A DNA stretch of 64,000 bases from Streptomyces sp. NBC_00287 (GTDB lineage Bacteria > Actinomycetota > Actinomycetes > Streptomycetales > Streptomycetaceae): NCBI RefSeq assembly GCF_036173105.1, contig NZ_CP108053.1:1-64000 (forward strand), read 5' to 3'. The notes beneath the pieces are model-generated. The model was given only the letters and a program-made list of their open reading frames with translations. It had not been told where the DNA came from and ran no database searches. Position numbers and translations under genes: made by a program. Below, in pieces: positions 33,665 through 42,914 of the stretch; positions within the stretch are counted from its first letter, which is position 1, and each line of letters begins with the position of its first letter.

Positions 33665-34216
33665 TTGAGTCAGGGGGGCTCCTTGCCGTTTGGGCCGGAG
33701 CAAATAGATGATCGGCTCATGGCCATGGTCAGAGGTGCCTGCGATGACATCCCGTTGACCACGCTCTTCCCCCGCCTTTCACCTGCTGACGCGGAATCCC
33801 TGAAGCATGCGGCCCGTGGCGTTGATGCGGCTCGCGCCGGCGAAGACAAGGCGGAGTGGGAGTGGGCACTGGATCATGTGGCCTTCCCCGGCCCTCAGCC
33901 GTGGACGCCCATCATCCTCGGCCTGGATGTCATTGAGCATGCGGACAGGGGCGATCAGCTGGAGTTCCTGCTTCAGGTGGTGTGGACAGACCTGGGCCAG
34001 CTCGCGGTCGACGCAGCGGTGAACGTGGCCTGCTGGTGCGACACCGATCACGCCGGCCATGACGTCGACGCCCTCACGCTTGTTGTCGGTGGGGAGACCT
34101 CACTGCCCCGCGCCTTCCAAACAGGCGCTGAGCGTCTGATCGGATGGTTGGCCGACCCTCGCGACGCGGATTATTGGCGTTCCCGAGCGGTTCTGCCTCC
34201 CCGCCAGCCCTGCTAG
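33665..34216 (+). CDS. Hypothetical protein (up to 183 aa)
   Basis: The frame starts with TTG at 33665 or ATG at 33719/33725; none has a strong ribosome site. The product is soluble and acidic, with helices (DAESLKHAARGVDAARAGED) and a cysteine/histidine stretch (VACWCDTDHAGHDVD) that might bind metal. No family was recognised. It stands between the STAND gene and a block of transposase debris. Confidence 0.55.
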   Translation: MSQGGSLPFGPEQIDDRLMAMVRGACDDIPLTTLFPRLSPADAESLKHAARGVDAARAGEDKAEWEWALDHVAFPGPQPWTPIILGLDVIEHADRGDQLEFLLQVVWTDLGQLAVDAAVNVACWCDTDHAGHDVDALTLVVGGETSLPRAFQTGAERLIGWLADPRDADYWRSRAVLPPRQPC

Positions 34217-34261
34217 GAAGCCGGCGGGATGACGACGGGTGACGGGGGAAATTGCGTGTGA

Positions 34262-34500
34262 TCAGGCCACGTTGGTGTCGTGTTCGATGGCTGCGAGCCG
34301 GTTCTTCAGCCGGCAGCTGGGGCCGTTGATGGAGACGACGTCGCAGTGGTGCAGGAGCCGGTCGAGGATGGCCGTGGCCAGGACTTCATCTCCGAACACC
34401 TGCCCCCGTTCGCTGAAGGTCTTGTTCGACGTCAGGATGATCGAGCCCTTTTCATAGCCCTTGGAGATCACCTGGAACACCAGGTTCGCTTCGGCCCGTT
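34262..34500 (-). pseudogene. IstB (IS21 helper ATPase) C-terminal fragment
   Basis: The minus frame reads KGSIILTSNKTFSERGQVFG, DEVLATAILDRLLHHCDVVS and INGPSCRLKNRLA, the C-terminal third of IstB, the ATPase that assists IS21 transposition. The Walker motifs and the rest of IS21 are missing. Confidence 0.85.
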
Positions 34501-34650
34501 CCAGCGGCGGCCCGAAGCAGGCCGCGGTGGTACCGGCGCGGGCGGCGCATGTTGCCGCTGACGCGGCCGGAGTCCCGCGGCACTGGTGAGAGGCCGGCGA
34601 AGGACGCCAGGCGGTCGGGCTGTTGGCCCACCGACCCGGCTCGACCTTGC
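34500..34650 (-). pseudogene. IS110-type transposase C-terminal fragment
   Basis: The minus strand has DRLASFAGLSPVPRDSGRVS followed by GNMRRPRRYHRGLLRA, characteristic of the Transposase_20 region of IS110/IS116 elements. Only about 45 residues remain, abutting the IstB fragment. It is unrelated to the intact copy at 28831 in detail. Confidence 0.75.
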
Positions 34651-34754
34651 TGCGGCCGCTCCGAGTTCTCAGGATCGGCCACCGCATCGGCTTCTTGATC
34701 GCTCGGGGCCAGTCCCGGCCCCGACCGGGGTGGCAACAGTCGAGAGCGTGCTTC

Positions 34755-34925
34755 TTGGGCGGCATCCTTCCAATCCTCGTACGACTCCCGGGCGAACAGG
34801 CACAGCGCGAGCACGAAGTACACGACCATGCGGGCCGGGAGCAGGCGGCGCCGTGGCTCGCCCCGCCCGTGCTTGGCGACAGCCGCGTCCACCAGCTTCG
34901 GCGTGAACACCGGCACCCCGGCCCC
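34755..34925 (-). pseudogene. IS4-type transposase N-terminal fragment
   Basis: The minus frame reads VPVFTPKLVDAAVAKHGRGE and RRRLLPARMVVYFVLALCLF then ARESYEDW, the N-terminal domain of IS4-family transposases from Streptomyces. The DDE domain is missing. Confidence 0.75.
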
Positions 34926-34975
34926 CACCCCTCCATGAGCTGGCCAACGGCCCAGCCAGCTCAAAAGCAACTGAA

Positions 34976-35332
34976 TTGGCCTTCGCCGGCCCTCGGACCC
35001 CCGCTCCCCGCGGTACCGCCCGGCGCGGTCAGGAGGTGTGGGTGGGGCAGCGACCCAACACCCAGACCGCGACCAACCCCGATGCCCGATGGCTCTTCCC
35101 CGGCCGCCGGGCCGGACAGCCCATGACTCCGGAAGCCATGGCACCTCGGCTCCGCCAACTGAGCTTCCCGACCCGGCCGGGACGCACAGCGGCGATCCGC
35201 CAACTCGTCCTCCAGGCCCCGGCCCCAGTGATCGCCCGGATACTCGGCTACAACGACGACCACACCACCCGGCCCGCCGAAGAGGCCGGAGGAACCTGGA
35301 AACGTGATGCCCCCGGGGATCACGCACGGTGA
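34976..35332 (+). pseudogene. Tyrosine-recombinase-like C-terminal fragment
   Basis: The plus frame has DARWLFPGRRAGQPMTPEAM, LRQLSFPTRPGRTAAIRQLV and PAPVIARILGYNDDHTTR, the pattern of the C-terminal end of actinobacterial integrase-like proteins. No complete catalytic set is visible and there is no start. It is one more fragment of the debris block. Confidence 0.55.
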
Positions 35333-35363
35333 CCCGCGCTCAGCGACGGATACGGGAAGCCGG

Positions 35364-35993
35364 TCACGCACGGCCTTCGTCGCCCCGCAGGTACGCTCCC
35401 GCACGCGCTGCAGCCACGGCGGCCTCGGCGGCCTGGTCTGCGGCGGCTTCGTCGAGGCGGTCGCTGCTGGTCAGCAGGCGGTAGTAGAGGGGGGCGGAGA
35501 CAGCACGGATCACCTCGTGGACATCGGTGCCCTCGGGCACCTCGCCCCGGTCGATGGCCTGCTGGACGCAGGGTGCCCACTCCTTGACGCGGATGTCGTA
35601 GAAGCGGTGCAGGGCCTCGGCCGTCTTCGCCTCGCAGGTGGCAGCGGCGATCACTGCCTTGAACAGGGCTCCTTGCCGCGGGTCGGCCAGGGTGCGCTGC
35701 ACGAGCCGGGCGTTGGCCTTGAGATCACCGAGCAGTGAGCCGGTCTCGGTACGCGGCAGTGACTGCTCGGCCATGTCCACCAGCACATCGGCCACCAGGC
35801 CGGTCACCGTTCCCCAGCGGCGGTAGACGGTGGTCTTGCCCACCTCGGCCCGGCGCGCGATGTCGGCGAGGTCCAGATGGGCAAAGCCATGCTCCGCCAG
35901 GGCGTCCCCAGCCGCCTTAAGCACCGACGCCCGCACCCGCGCCGTGCGCCCACCAGGACGGACGGTCCCTGGATCCGCACCCTCAAACCCCAT
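35364..35993 (-). CDS. TetR-family repressor
   Basis: 209 residues. The N-terminal HTH is clear (VLKAAGDALAEHGFAHLDLA then DIARRAEVGKTTVYRRWG, about 25-62), followed by a helical ligand-binding domain with LVQRTLADPRQGALFKAVIA. It is divergent from the aldo-keto reductase gene; the two starts are 106 bp apart with an inverted repeat between, so it most likely represses the reductase and itself and is released by a ligand related to the reductase substrate. Confidence 0.9.
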   Translation of the reverse strand: MGFEGADPGTVRPGGRTARVRASVLKAAGDALAEHGFAHLDLADIARRAEVGKTTVYRRWGTVTGLVADVLVDMAEQSLPRTETGSLLGDLKANARLVQRTLADPRQGALFKAVIAAATCEAKTAEALHRFYDIRVKEWAPCVQQAIDRGEVPEGTDVHEVIRAVSAPLYYRLLTSSDRLDEAAADQAAEAAVAAARAGAYLRGDEGRA

Positions 35994-36005
35994 AACGGGA
36001 CTCCA

Positions 36006-36055
36006 GTTTCGTTAATCACACGCACCTGCTACGTTGACAAACACACTAACGGAAC
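36006..36055. promoter_or_regulatory. Divergent promoter with TetR operator candidate
   Basis: GTTTCGTTA (36006-36014) and TAACGGAAC (36047-36055) form an inverted repeat with one mismatch, 32 bp apart. TTGACA at 36034-36039 between them is a good -35 box for the plus-strand reductase. The arrangement suits a TetR dimer controlling both directions. Confidence 0.55.
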
Positions 36056-36099
36056 CCCAAGCCCATTAGTCAGGTGCGGGCGACGAAAGAGGAACAGCC

Positions 36100-37149
36100 A
36101 TGGAATACAGGCGGCTGGGCGCATCCGGCCTCAAGGTCCCCGCACTGAGCTTCGGCACCGGCACCTTCGGCGGCCAAGGACCGCTCTTCGGCGCCTGGGG
36201 CAACACCGATGCACACCAAGCACGCCGCCTCGTGGACATCTGCCTCGACGCCGGGATCACCATGTTCGACACCGCCGACGTCTACTCCAGCGGAGCCTCC
36301 GAGGAGGTACTGGGCCAAGCGATCAAAGGCCGCAGGGACCAGGTGATCGTATCCACCAAGACCAGCCTGCCCATGGGCGACGGCCCAGGCGATGCCGGCT
36401 CCTCCCGTTCACGCCTGATCACCGCATGCGACGACGCCCTGCGCCGCCTCGGCACCGACTACATCGACCTGTTCCAGCTGCACGCCTTCGACGCCGGCAC
36501 CCCGATCGAGGAAGTCCTGTCCACACTCGACGATCTCGTACGAGCAGGAAAGGTCCGCTACCTCGGCATCTCCAACTTCTCCGGCTGGCAGGCAATGAAG
36601 TCCCTCGCCAGCGCCGACAGATACGGCCACCCCCGCTATGTCGCACACCAGGTCTACTACTCCCTCATCGGCCGCGACTACGAATGGGAGCTGATGCCCC
36701 TCGGGCTCGACCAGGGCCTCGGAGCCCTCGTCTGGAGCCCCCTCGGCTGGGGCCGGCTCACCGGCAAAATCCGCCGCGGCCAGCCACTACCAGCCAACAG
36801 CCGACTCCACCACACCGCAGACTACGGCCCGCCCGTCGAGAACGAACACCTCTACACCGTCATCGACACCCTCGACGAAATCGCACAGGAAACCGGCAAA
36901 AGCATCCCCCAGACCGCCATCAACTGGCTGCTCCAGCGACCCACCGTCTCCTCCGTCATCATCGGCGCCCGCGACGAAAACCAACTCCGCCACAACCTCG
37001 GCGCCACCGGCTGGACACTCACACCCGACCAGATCGCAAAACTCGATACGGCAAGCGGCAAGACAGCGCCCTACCCGTACTTCCCCTACCAGCGCCAGGA
37101 AGGCTTCGCCCGCCTCAACCCACCAGTCATCGCACCGCCTGCTGCATGA
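36100..37149 (+). CDS. Aldo/keto reductase
   Basis: 349 residues, full length for the AKR family. The catalytic tetrad can be placed at Asp57 and Tyr62 (FDTADVYSSG), Lys87 (VSTKTS) and His128 (DLFQLHAFD). The NADPH-binding end SSVIIGARDENQL is near the C-terminus. ATG at 36100 follows GAAAGAGGAACAGCC. It is an NADPH-dependent oxidoreductase of aldehydes or ketones; the substrate is unknown. It is paired with the divergent TetR repressor, typical of an inducible detoxification unit. Confidence 0.92.
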   Translation: MEYRRLGASGLKVPALSFGTGTFGGQGPLFGAWGNTDAHQARRLVDICLDAGITMFDTADVYSSGASEEVLGQAIKGRRDQVIVSTKTSLPMGDGPGDAGSSRSRLITACDDALRRLGTDYIDLFQLHAFDAGTPIEEVLSTLDDLVRAGKVRYLGISNFSGWQAMKSLASADRYGHPRYVAHQVYYSLIGRDYEWELMPLGLDQGLGALVWSPLGWGRLTGKIRRGQPLPANSRLHHTADYGPPVENEHLYTVIDTLDEIAQETGKSIPQTAINWLLQRPTVSSVIIGARDENQLRHNLGATGWTLTPDQIAKLDTASGKTAPYPYFPYQRQEGFARLNPPVIAPPAA

Positions 37150-37416
37150 CACCGGCGCCACGCAACTGAACCGCACAGCCGCGCGCCCCGGGCCCGGACC
37201 GGGGGCTGCCTCGCCCAACACCTCCCCGGGGCCCGGACAGCCGCGGTCACAGCCTCTCCCCCTGCCCGCCCACTTGCCGGCACGACCACAGAAGGCCACC
37301 AGGGACTCATACCGAGAGGAACACGCGACAGCCGCATACGCGAGGCCGCCAGCGGGGCACCCCTGGAAGAACGTCTGCAGCCGGACTCTGTGACACCCCC
37401 GGCCGGCCGGTCAGCG
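37150..37416. other. Intergenic, no supported gene
   Basis: About 270 bp without a convincing frame. Confidence 0.4.
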
Positions 37417-37908
37417 CTAGCGGAGGTCAACAAGCATCGCGTGCATGAGCGGGACGTGCCCGATCCTCGGGCGCAGGTCACCGATCGCCCGCCATCCCCA
37501 ACTCCCGTACAGCGCATCGACCTTGAGGTGCGACCGGCGGACAAGAACCGTGGCGCGTCCCTCGGAGCGCTCGGCCAGCACCGCGTCATGCAGCCGGCGA
37601 AAGACGCCCCTCTTGCGCCACAGGACGCGCACCAACAGCCCGGACACAGCACAGGTACGAGTACCGGACTCCCTGACCAGGCCCCCGCCGACCCCGGTGA
37701 GCAGCCCACCCCACCAGCCAGCGCCCGGCGGAACAACGCCGCCACAGGCGCAGCCGACGGCCAAGCCGCCGCCGTAGCCGACGACGCAACCCCAACCCGG
37801 CCGGACACACCAGCAGTCGAGACCGCCCGCCAACCGGTCGACGCCGGCGAAGGGGTCGTCCTTGATGACGTCGGCGTACACCCCGGCACACACCACCAGC
37901 ACAGTCAC
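37417..37908 (-). CDS. GNAT acetyltransferase, probably damaged at its start
   Basis: 163 residues. The C-terminal GNAT core is clear: LLVRVLWRKRGVFRRLHDAV (acetyl-CoA loop region), ATVLVRRSHLKVDALYGSWG and WRAIGDLRPRIGHVPLMHAM. The N-terminus (VYADVIKDDPFAGVDRL) matches the family's second helix. GTG at 37908 lacks a ribosome site and the usual first ~15 residues are absent, so the start may be lost. It follows a decayed TPR regulator, the same order as at 49-50 kb. Confidence 0.65.
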   Translation of the reverse strand: MTVLVVCAGVYADVIKDDPFAGVDRLAGGLDCWCVRPGWGCVVGYGGGLAVGCACGGVVPPGAGWWGGLLTGVGGGLVRESGTRTCAVSGLLVRVLWRKRGVFRRLHDAVLAERSEGRATVLVRRSHLKVDALYGSWGWRAIGDLRPRIGHVPLMHAMLVDLR

Positions 37909-37970
37909 GCGGACTCAGGGACCTGACCGGCAGTGAAGAGCCGGACCATGACGGGCACGAAAGGAGCCTC

Positions 37971-38482
37971 CTAGACGGCGACGGCTCGGTAGACGGTGGC
38001 AAGTCGGTCAGCGATCCGCCGACTGCTGAAGGCGCTGGTGCCGATCCGGACGACGGTCCCTCCGGCGCAGTGCAGGTCTCCCTGGGCCACCCGCAGCACG
38101 GCCAGCCGGACCGCGTAGCACGCGCGGCTGCGGCACATCGACTTCGGAAGCATCCACAGGGCCCGCGCCATGGCCAGCCCGGCGTCGGCAAGGCGGCCCA
38201 TGGCCTGATGAGCGATGACGGCGAGCCCGGAGATCCCGGCGGCATCGAGGAAACGCAGCCACGCGGGGCTGAAGAAGCGGCATCGAACCGGTCGTGGGCA
38301 CGTTCGGCGGCCAGGATCGAGCAAGCCGCCGCGCCATGGTCGCCGGCACGGGCACGGCCGATCGCGAGCCGGGAGTGGAGCAAGGCCGCGATACGCGGGT
38401 CATGGCGGGCCTGGCGGGCGTCCAGGGCGGCCCGGTTGACGCGCACGGCCTCGCGGTTACGGCCGTCGGTCCGGGCCCGCAT
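37971..38482 (-). pseudogene. TPR regulator, C-terminal part, frameshifted
   Basis: Two frames join to give one protein end. The upstream frame reads NREAVRVNRAALDARQARHD, RIAALLHSRLAIGRARAGDH and ERAHDRFDAA. The downstream frame reads FFSPAWLRFLDAAGISGLAV and RRIADRLATVYRAVAV. This is the C-terminal TPR region of Streptomyces XRE/TPR regulators. The DNA-binding N-terminus is missing and a frameshift lies near 38240. Confidence 0.65.
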
Positions 38483-38659
38483 AGCGAGGTTGGACTGACT
38501 TCCAGAGTTCCGACGGCCCGTCAGGATGGTGTCGCAGTAAATGCCGGATTTACTGCTGCGGAGTCCCTACTGACGACATGGGTATGGATATTCGCCGGCG
38601 AGGCGGCGCCGACCGGACCGGACCGCCGGGGCGCGAAGTCGCCCGTTTTCCCCGTCGCT

Positions 38660-38890
38660 GCGATCGACAACCCGGTGCTGCCGGAAGTGCTGGCCGAGCT
38701 GGCGGCGGCTCGGGCGGACGAGATGGACGCCGACACCGTCAACCGGGAACTGCCCATCGCGCGCAAGGCGATCGGCTGGTGGCAGCGCCAGGGCTGGATC
38801 GCATGCGATCCGACGATCGGCATCGAGCGGCGGCCGGCACCGCCGGACCGCACCAAGGCACTGGCGGAGAACCAGATCGACATGCATCCG
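38660..38890 (+). pseudogene. Integrase N-terminal (SAM-like) fragment
   Basis: The plus frame reads DTVNRELPIARKAIGWWQRQ then GWIACDPTIGIERRPAPPDR and TKALAENQI. This is the core-binding region just before the catalytic domain of actinobacterial tyrosine recombinases. The catalytic domain is absent. Confidence 0.7.
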
Positions 38891-39087
38891 ACCAGCGACC
38901 ATGTCAATGTGGAAGAGCAACACCAGATGATCCCGAACGTCTCTGGTGGTTGGCTGGTGGGCTGTCATCGCGTGATGGCACCGCGCGGCTCTCATCGTTC
39001 CTCGACTGTACGCACCTTGGCTATTGGGCCACCACCACTGCTAGGCGTGGCGTCCCGGATCGGTTCGATCTCGCAAGGAGCTCACAG

Positions 39088-39984
39088 ATGTCCACTTTTC
39101 GGAATGAAGTGAACGATCCTGCTGTGCCGGATGAAAGCGCCATCCATGGCATAGCCCACGGGAGCAGCGCAATCGCTGTCTTCGGCCAGGGCGCGGCGGT
39201 TGGCCTTCGGGGAGATGGCGCTACCTGGCACGGCGTCGCGGGAATCAGCACGAGTACGACAGGCGGGGCCGGGGTCAACGGTACGGGCAACGTCGGGGTT
39301 CAAGGCGTGGGCCAGACATGGATCGGTGTCTATGGGGAGACCCAGGCGCCGCCGGACGCCGGGTCGTCCGGCGTGCTCGGAGAGGGCAAGGATGGCGGGG
39401 ATGGAGTGAAAGGCCACGCCAACGGCCCCGGAAAGGCAGCAGTCGCTGGCTTCCATCTCTCAGGCACGGGCCCCGGAATCTTTGGGCGAGGCAACCCGGC
39501 CGGCCGCTTTGAAGGGGACGTGGTGGTCACTGGCGATTTGATTCTGCCCGGCGCGGACGTGGCGGAGCAGTTCGATGTCGCCGAACGTGTGGACGATGCG
39601 GTTGGGATCGAGCCCGGCACGGTCGTAGTGCTCGACGACGAAGGTGCGCTGGCGCCGTGCGAGCGCACGTACGACACCACGGTGGCGGGTGTGGTGTCCG
39701 GGGCGGGTGACCGGGTGCCCGCGCTGGTCCTCGACCGCAGAGAGGCTCAGGGCAACGGGGCGGCGCAGCGGCGGACCGTGGCCGTCGTTGGCAAGGTGTG
39801 GTGTCGGGCAGAAGCATCGCCTCGGCCGATCCGCGTGGGAGATCTGCTCACGACGTCGTCTGTGCAAGGACACGCGATGGCGGCAACGGACCGTGAGTCC
39901 GCTTTTGGGGCGGTACTGGGCAAGGCGCTCACGCCACTGGCCACGGGAACCGGGCTGGTGCTCACCCTTGTTGGCCTCGGCTGA
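39088..39984 (+). CDS. Tail-spike-like repeat protein
   Basis: 298 residues from the ATG at 39088 (CAAGGAGCTCACAG before it). Residues ~20-130 are G-rich repeats with GV.G.G turns (VAGISTSTTGGAGVNGTGNV, GVQGVGQTWIGVYGETQ), as in beta-structured phage tail or surface proteins. The C-terminal ~150 residues (LPGADVAEQFDVAERVDDAV...PGTVVVLDDEG, GDLLTTSSVQGHAMAATDRE, GAVLGKALTPLATGTGLVLT) are a recurring module at the ends of spike-like proteins, reminiscent of intramolecular chaperone/peptidase modules. It has no signal peptide. It is the first gene of a three-gene set ending with a metalloprotease. Confidence 0.7.
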   Translation: MSTFRNEVNDPAVPDESAIHGIAHGSSAIAVFGQGAAVGLRGDGATWHGVAGISTSTTGGAGVNGTGNVGVQGVGQTWIGVYGETQAPPDAGSSGVLGEGKDGGDGVKGHANGPGKAAVAGFHLSGTGPGIFGRGNPAGRFEGDVVVTGDLILPGADVAEQFDVAERVDDAVGIEPGTVVVLDDEGALAPCERTYDTTVAGVVSGAGDRVPALVLDRREAQGNGAAQRRTVAVVGKVWCRAEASPRPIRVGDLLTTSSVQGHAMAATDRESAFGAVLGKALTPLATGTGLVLTLVGLG

Positions 39985-40056
39985 CGCGGCTGCCGCACGC
40001 AGCCCGGCCCGACAGGGCACGCCAAATTACCACGCAATCTCCAGGGGTTGGGACTC

Positions 40057-40521
40057 ATGGCTGAGCCAACGGAGGAAGAGGTCGTTCGCGAGTTCGTGGA
40101 GCGTACGTCCCGAGGTGAGACCGATGGGATAGAGATCGAGCACCGGGTGGCCGGTGGTATGCCCGGTGAGCATCGTGTCAGCGAGGAAGTGACCGTCTCC
40201 GCCACGGGCCTCGCCCGTGCCAGGTCGAACGATGCTCGGGCGTCCGAGGCGAGCACCGCGTCCCTCGACAGCGCGCAGACGCGCGATCTCTTCCGGAGAC
40301 TGGGAGAAGGAGCCAGCAACCTCGTCCCCCGCTCGCAGGCCAGGTTCCTTCCCGATTCTCTGGTGGGAGCGGTCACCATCAAGGTGGACGAGCATGAGGC
40401 CACCCTCTTTTACCTGGCCGATCAGAACGAACGCGAGACACAGCAACAGCTACTCCCGCCGGAGACAGCTGAGGCCGTGAACGACTTCTCACGTCTGACG
40501 CAGCGACTGTTGCACGAGTGA
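40057..40521 (+). CDS. Hypothetical protein (154 aa)
   Basis: ATG at 40057 with AGGGGTTGGGACTC upstream. The product is soluble and acidic at the N-terminus (MAEPTEEEVVREFVERTSRG), with a Ser/Ala-rich middle and a C-terminal LVGAVTIKVDEHEATLFYLA stretch. No family was recognised. It lies between the spike-like gene and the metalloprotease gene, 72 and 16 bp from them, so the three are probably one transcript. Confidence 0.65.
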   Translation: MAEPTEEEVVREFVERTSRGETDGIEIEHRVAGGMPGEHRVSEEVTVSATGLARARSNDARASEASTASLDSAQTRDLFRRLGEGASNLVPRSQARFLPDSLVGAVTIKVDEHEATLFYLADQNERETQQQLLPPETAEAVNDFSRLTQRLLHE

Positions 40522-40537
40522 TTGGGAAGTGGGAGCC

Positions 40538-41179
40538 ATGGCCCTCAGCACCAGAGGAATAGCACGGCACTATCTGGGAGTCACCGGACACATCAACACG
40601 CGGTCGACGATCCTCGGTGGCGCCGCAGCAGGAACAGTCTCCTTGCGAAACAGGCTAGTGACCCTAGCCCGGCGTGAGTTCACTTTCGCGCTGTCCGAGT
40701 GCATCTACAGCTCGACCGCGGCGTTCGAGCAGACTTGGTCCTCCATCCGCGTCCGCATCCAGCTGAACCCGGACGCTGGCATCACGGCCGCCACGATGAA
40801 CGGACTGCGCACGACGTGGGAGAACGGGATCGAGACCACGTGGGGCAACCGCTGGGCGCTCGGCCGGACAGGAGAGGGAGCATGCCCACTGGAGTTCGAG
40901 GTGCAATGGGTAACCGCGAGCCCCCATCACACGGTTCGCGTGCAGACAGGCCCGGCACGCAGCAATGTGACGACATGGGACACGGCGGACACCGGTGGCG
41001 TCGCGGCTCATGAGTTCGGCCACATGCTGGGACATCCGGATGAATACACCGACAGCAATTGTCCGACCAGGAATCCGGTTAACACGGGTACGGTCATGGA
41101 CAACAACTCGGCCAACGTCCCGCAGCGACTCATGACGCGCTTCGCCGACAACGTCGGCTCAAGTGTTGTGGCGATTTAG
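40538..41179 (+). CDS. Zinc metalloprotease (metzincin-type)
   Basis: 213 residues from the ATG at 40538 (AAGTGGGAGCC before it). Residues 158-169 read HEFGHMLGHPDE, an HExxHxxGxxDE zinc site. The final region ends VMDNNSANVPQRLMTRFADN, with a Met suitable for a Met-turn. No signal peptide or propeptide is evident, so export, if any, must use another route. Together with the spike-like gene this suggests a delivered or particle-associated protease; phage-tail or contractile-particle cargo is one possibility. No other tail genes are present. Confidence 0.8.
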   Translation: MALSTRGIARHYLGVTGHINTRSTILGGAAAGTVSLRNRLVTLARREFTFALSECIYSSTAAFEQTWSSIRVRIQLNPDAGITAATMNGLRTTWENGIETTWGNRWALGRTGEGACPLEFEVQWVTASPHHTVRVQTGPARSNVTTWDTADTGGVAAHEFGHMLGHPDEYTDSNCPTRNPVNTGTVMDNNSANVPQRLMTRFADNVGSSVVAI

Positions 41180-41401
41180 TGCGTGATTTTGAGGGCCGCC
41201 CTCAGTTGGAATGGCGGACGCCGGTCCTCGTAACGGGATCAGCGCGGAGGTGCTGGCTGAGGGGACCGGGGCTGGACCAGTCCCAGATCGAGCGCGCGGT
41301 GCCCTGGAACAAGGTGCGCTTCCTGCGGCGGCCGTGGGGCAGGCCGCGGTGACGGGTCCGGCAGCCGCTCAATGATCACGGGCGGGCCGGTACCGGGACG
41401 G

Positions 41402-42133
41402 TCAGCCCGAGGCGACCGTCAACATGGCACCCGTCCAGGTCACTCCAAACGGTGACGCGGACCCGAGATCGCGGGGCAGAGCGCGAAACGGGGACGCTCG
41501 AAGCGCACACCGCCCACTGCTTCGACCCATGAACAACGCAACGGGCCCCCCGGGGCCCAACTTCCGTTCGGCTACGGCGTTTCCGCAACACCGTTCCTGC
41601 GAAGGCGCCAGGCCAGCACGCCAAGCGAGATACCGATCGAAAATCTCCTGGCTATCAGGAGTAAAAGCCCACTCCAGCAGAGCCCGCCGCAGCTCAGACT
41701 CGGCCAGCCACCCGTGCCAGGCCACCTCACCCGGATCGGGGGCGACAACCTCCCGAAGCACGGCATCGCACACCCCCAGCCAGTGAGGGCTGAGCCCGCC
41801 CCGGTTGAGGAACTTGAACCGAAGGCACACCGCCGCCCGCACTCCCAGCTCCTCACCGAGCTCGCGGGCAGCCGCCTGCTCATAAGACTCGCCGACTCCC
41901 GCAGCGCCCCCGACCCCGAGTTCGTAATGACCTGGGAAACGGGACAACTGCTCGGCACGCCGATGGACGAGAAAGCGCCCTTGCCCATCACGGCACACCA
42001 CCACGCCAACCCGGTGCAACCAGCCCTCCCGAACGGCCTCCCACCGACCGACAACCCCCAGCACACGGTCCTGAGCATCGACACGTTCCACGAGTTCATC
42101 CACGACGCACACGATCGCAGAACCCACCGACAC
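41402..42133 (-). CDS. Nudix hydrolase
   Basis: 243 residues. The Nudix box lies at residues 76-98: Gly76, Glu82, Arg90-Glu91, Glu94-Glu95, Gly97, all in register. The N-terminus (ELVERVDAQDRVLGVVGRWE then REGWLHRVGVVVC) is that of the IPP-isomerase-like/YfcD branch. These enzymes hydrolyse nucleoside diphosphates linked to another group. The last ~60 residues after LAWRAGLAPSQE look unrelated and may be a read-through tail. Start taken as GTG at 42133; no strong ribosome site. Confidence 0.85.
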   Translation of the reverse strand: MSVGSAIVCVVDELVERVDAQDRVLGVVGRWEAVREGWLHRVGVVVCRDGQGRFLVHRRAEQLSRFPGHYELGVGGAAGVGESYEQAAARELGEELGVRAAVCLRFKFLNRGGLSPHWLGVCDAVLREVVAPDPGEVAWHGWLAESELRRALLEWAFTPDSQEIFDRYLAWRAGLAPSQERCCGNAVAERKLGPGGPVALFMGRSSGRCALRASPFRALPRDLGSASPFGVTWTGAMLTVASG

Positions 42134-42239
42134 CCACCCGAAATGCCCGGACGGTCACCCAGTCAACGGCCCCTCGAACCACCCTCATCCCACCGAACGA
42201 AAGGCCACGACCCTGTCTCGATTCTCAATAACTTGCCGC

Positions 42240-42540
42240 TTCCCGATCTCGATGGGCGCCATGGCCGCGCACCTGGACCGGATGCGCGCACCCGGTCATC
42301 GCCGGACGGGCCCTGCGCCTGGAGTACACGGCGATGAGCCTCAACCCGAACGCCGAGCTCTACGGCCGCAAGACCCTCCTGGAGTTCTCGACGTCCCCCG
42401 GCCCAGGGACCGTGCGTGCCTGGAGGCCCTCGAACGCGGACTCGACAGGCCCTGGGCGCTCCACCACGTACGCCGCTCGAAGCCGGCGCCACCGCGTACC
42501 GAGCTCCAGGCGCCGGGCGCCGGGCGGCCAGTGAACGGGA
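42240..42540 (+). pseudogene. Decayed unidentified gene
   Basis: Two frames together give a protein-like text. One has PVIAGRALRLEYTAMSLNPN then AELYGRKTLLEF. The other continues DVPRPRDRACLEALERGLDR and PWALHHVRRS. A frameshift lies near 42390. No family was recognised. Confidence 0.4.
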
Positions 42541-42914
42541 CAGGAACCGCAGGGCCGAGCTGGACAGATCGATCCCCGATGGGTACACAAGCACACGAAG
42601 CTCCAAGCGGACAGGTCAATCTTGGTCGGCAATCCATCTACCAGGGGCTTCACCTCTTCGTGCACCCAGCCCACCACCAACTCATGCCGCCACCAATCAG
42701 GTTAGAGACGGCTCTACGAGCCTCGATTTAGGATTGAGCGATCCGCGGCCGAGGGGTTGCGTCCATGGAGATGGTGTACGGGTTCGACCTGATCCGGGGG
42801 TTTGCTCCGGCGTTGGGATGATGCCCGCATAGTTGAACGGCCACCGGCTGATCTTCGAGGTGTCGAAGCCCGAAGGAGATCAGCACGATGACCGCACCTG
42901 ACAGTCTGCCCCTG
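42541..42914. other. Intergenic with the start of a truncated gene
   Basis: At 42889 an ATG preceded by AAGGAGATCAGCACG opens MTAPDSLPLSAWREVGKLGE and stops after 25 residues. The strong site suggests a real gene start cut off by rearrangement. A 7-bp stem (CCACCCC/GGGGTGG) follows at 42958-42979. Confidence 0.4.

Noticed and set aside
38522..38540. Short palindrome GTAAAT..ATTTAC as an attachment site
   Set aside because: It lies near an integrase fragment, but no duplicated core was found elsewhere, so the claim could not be supported.
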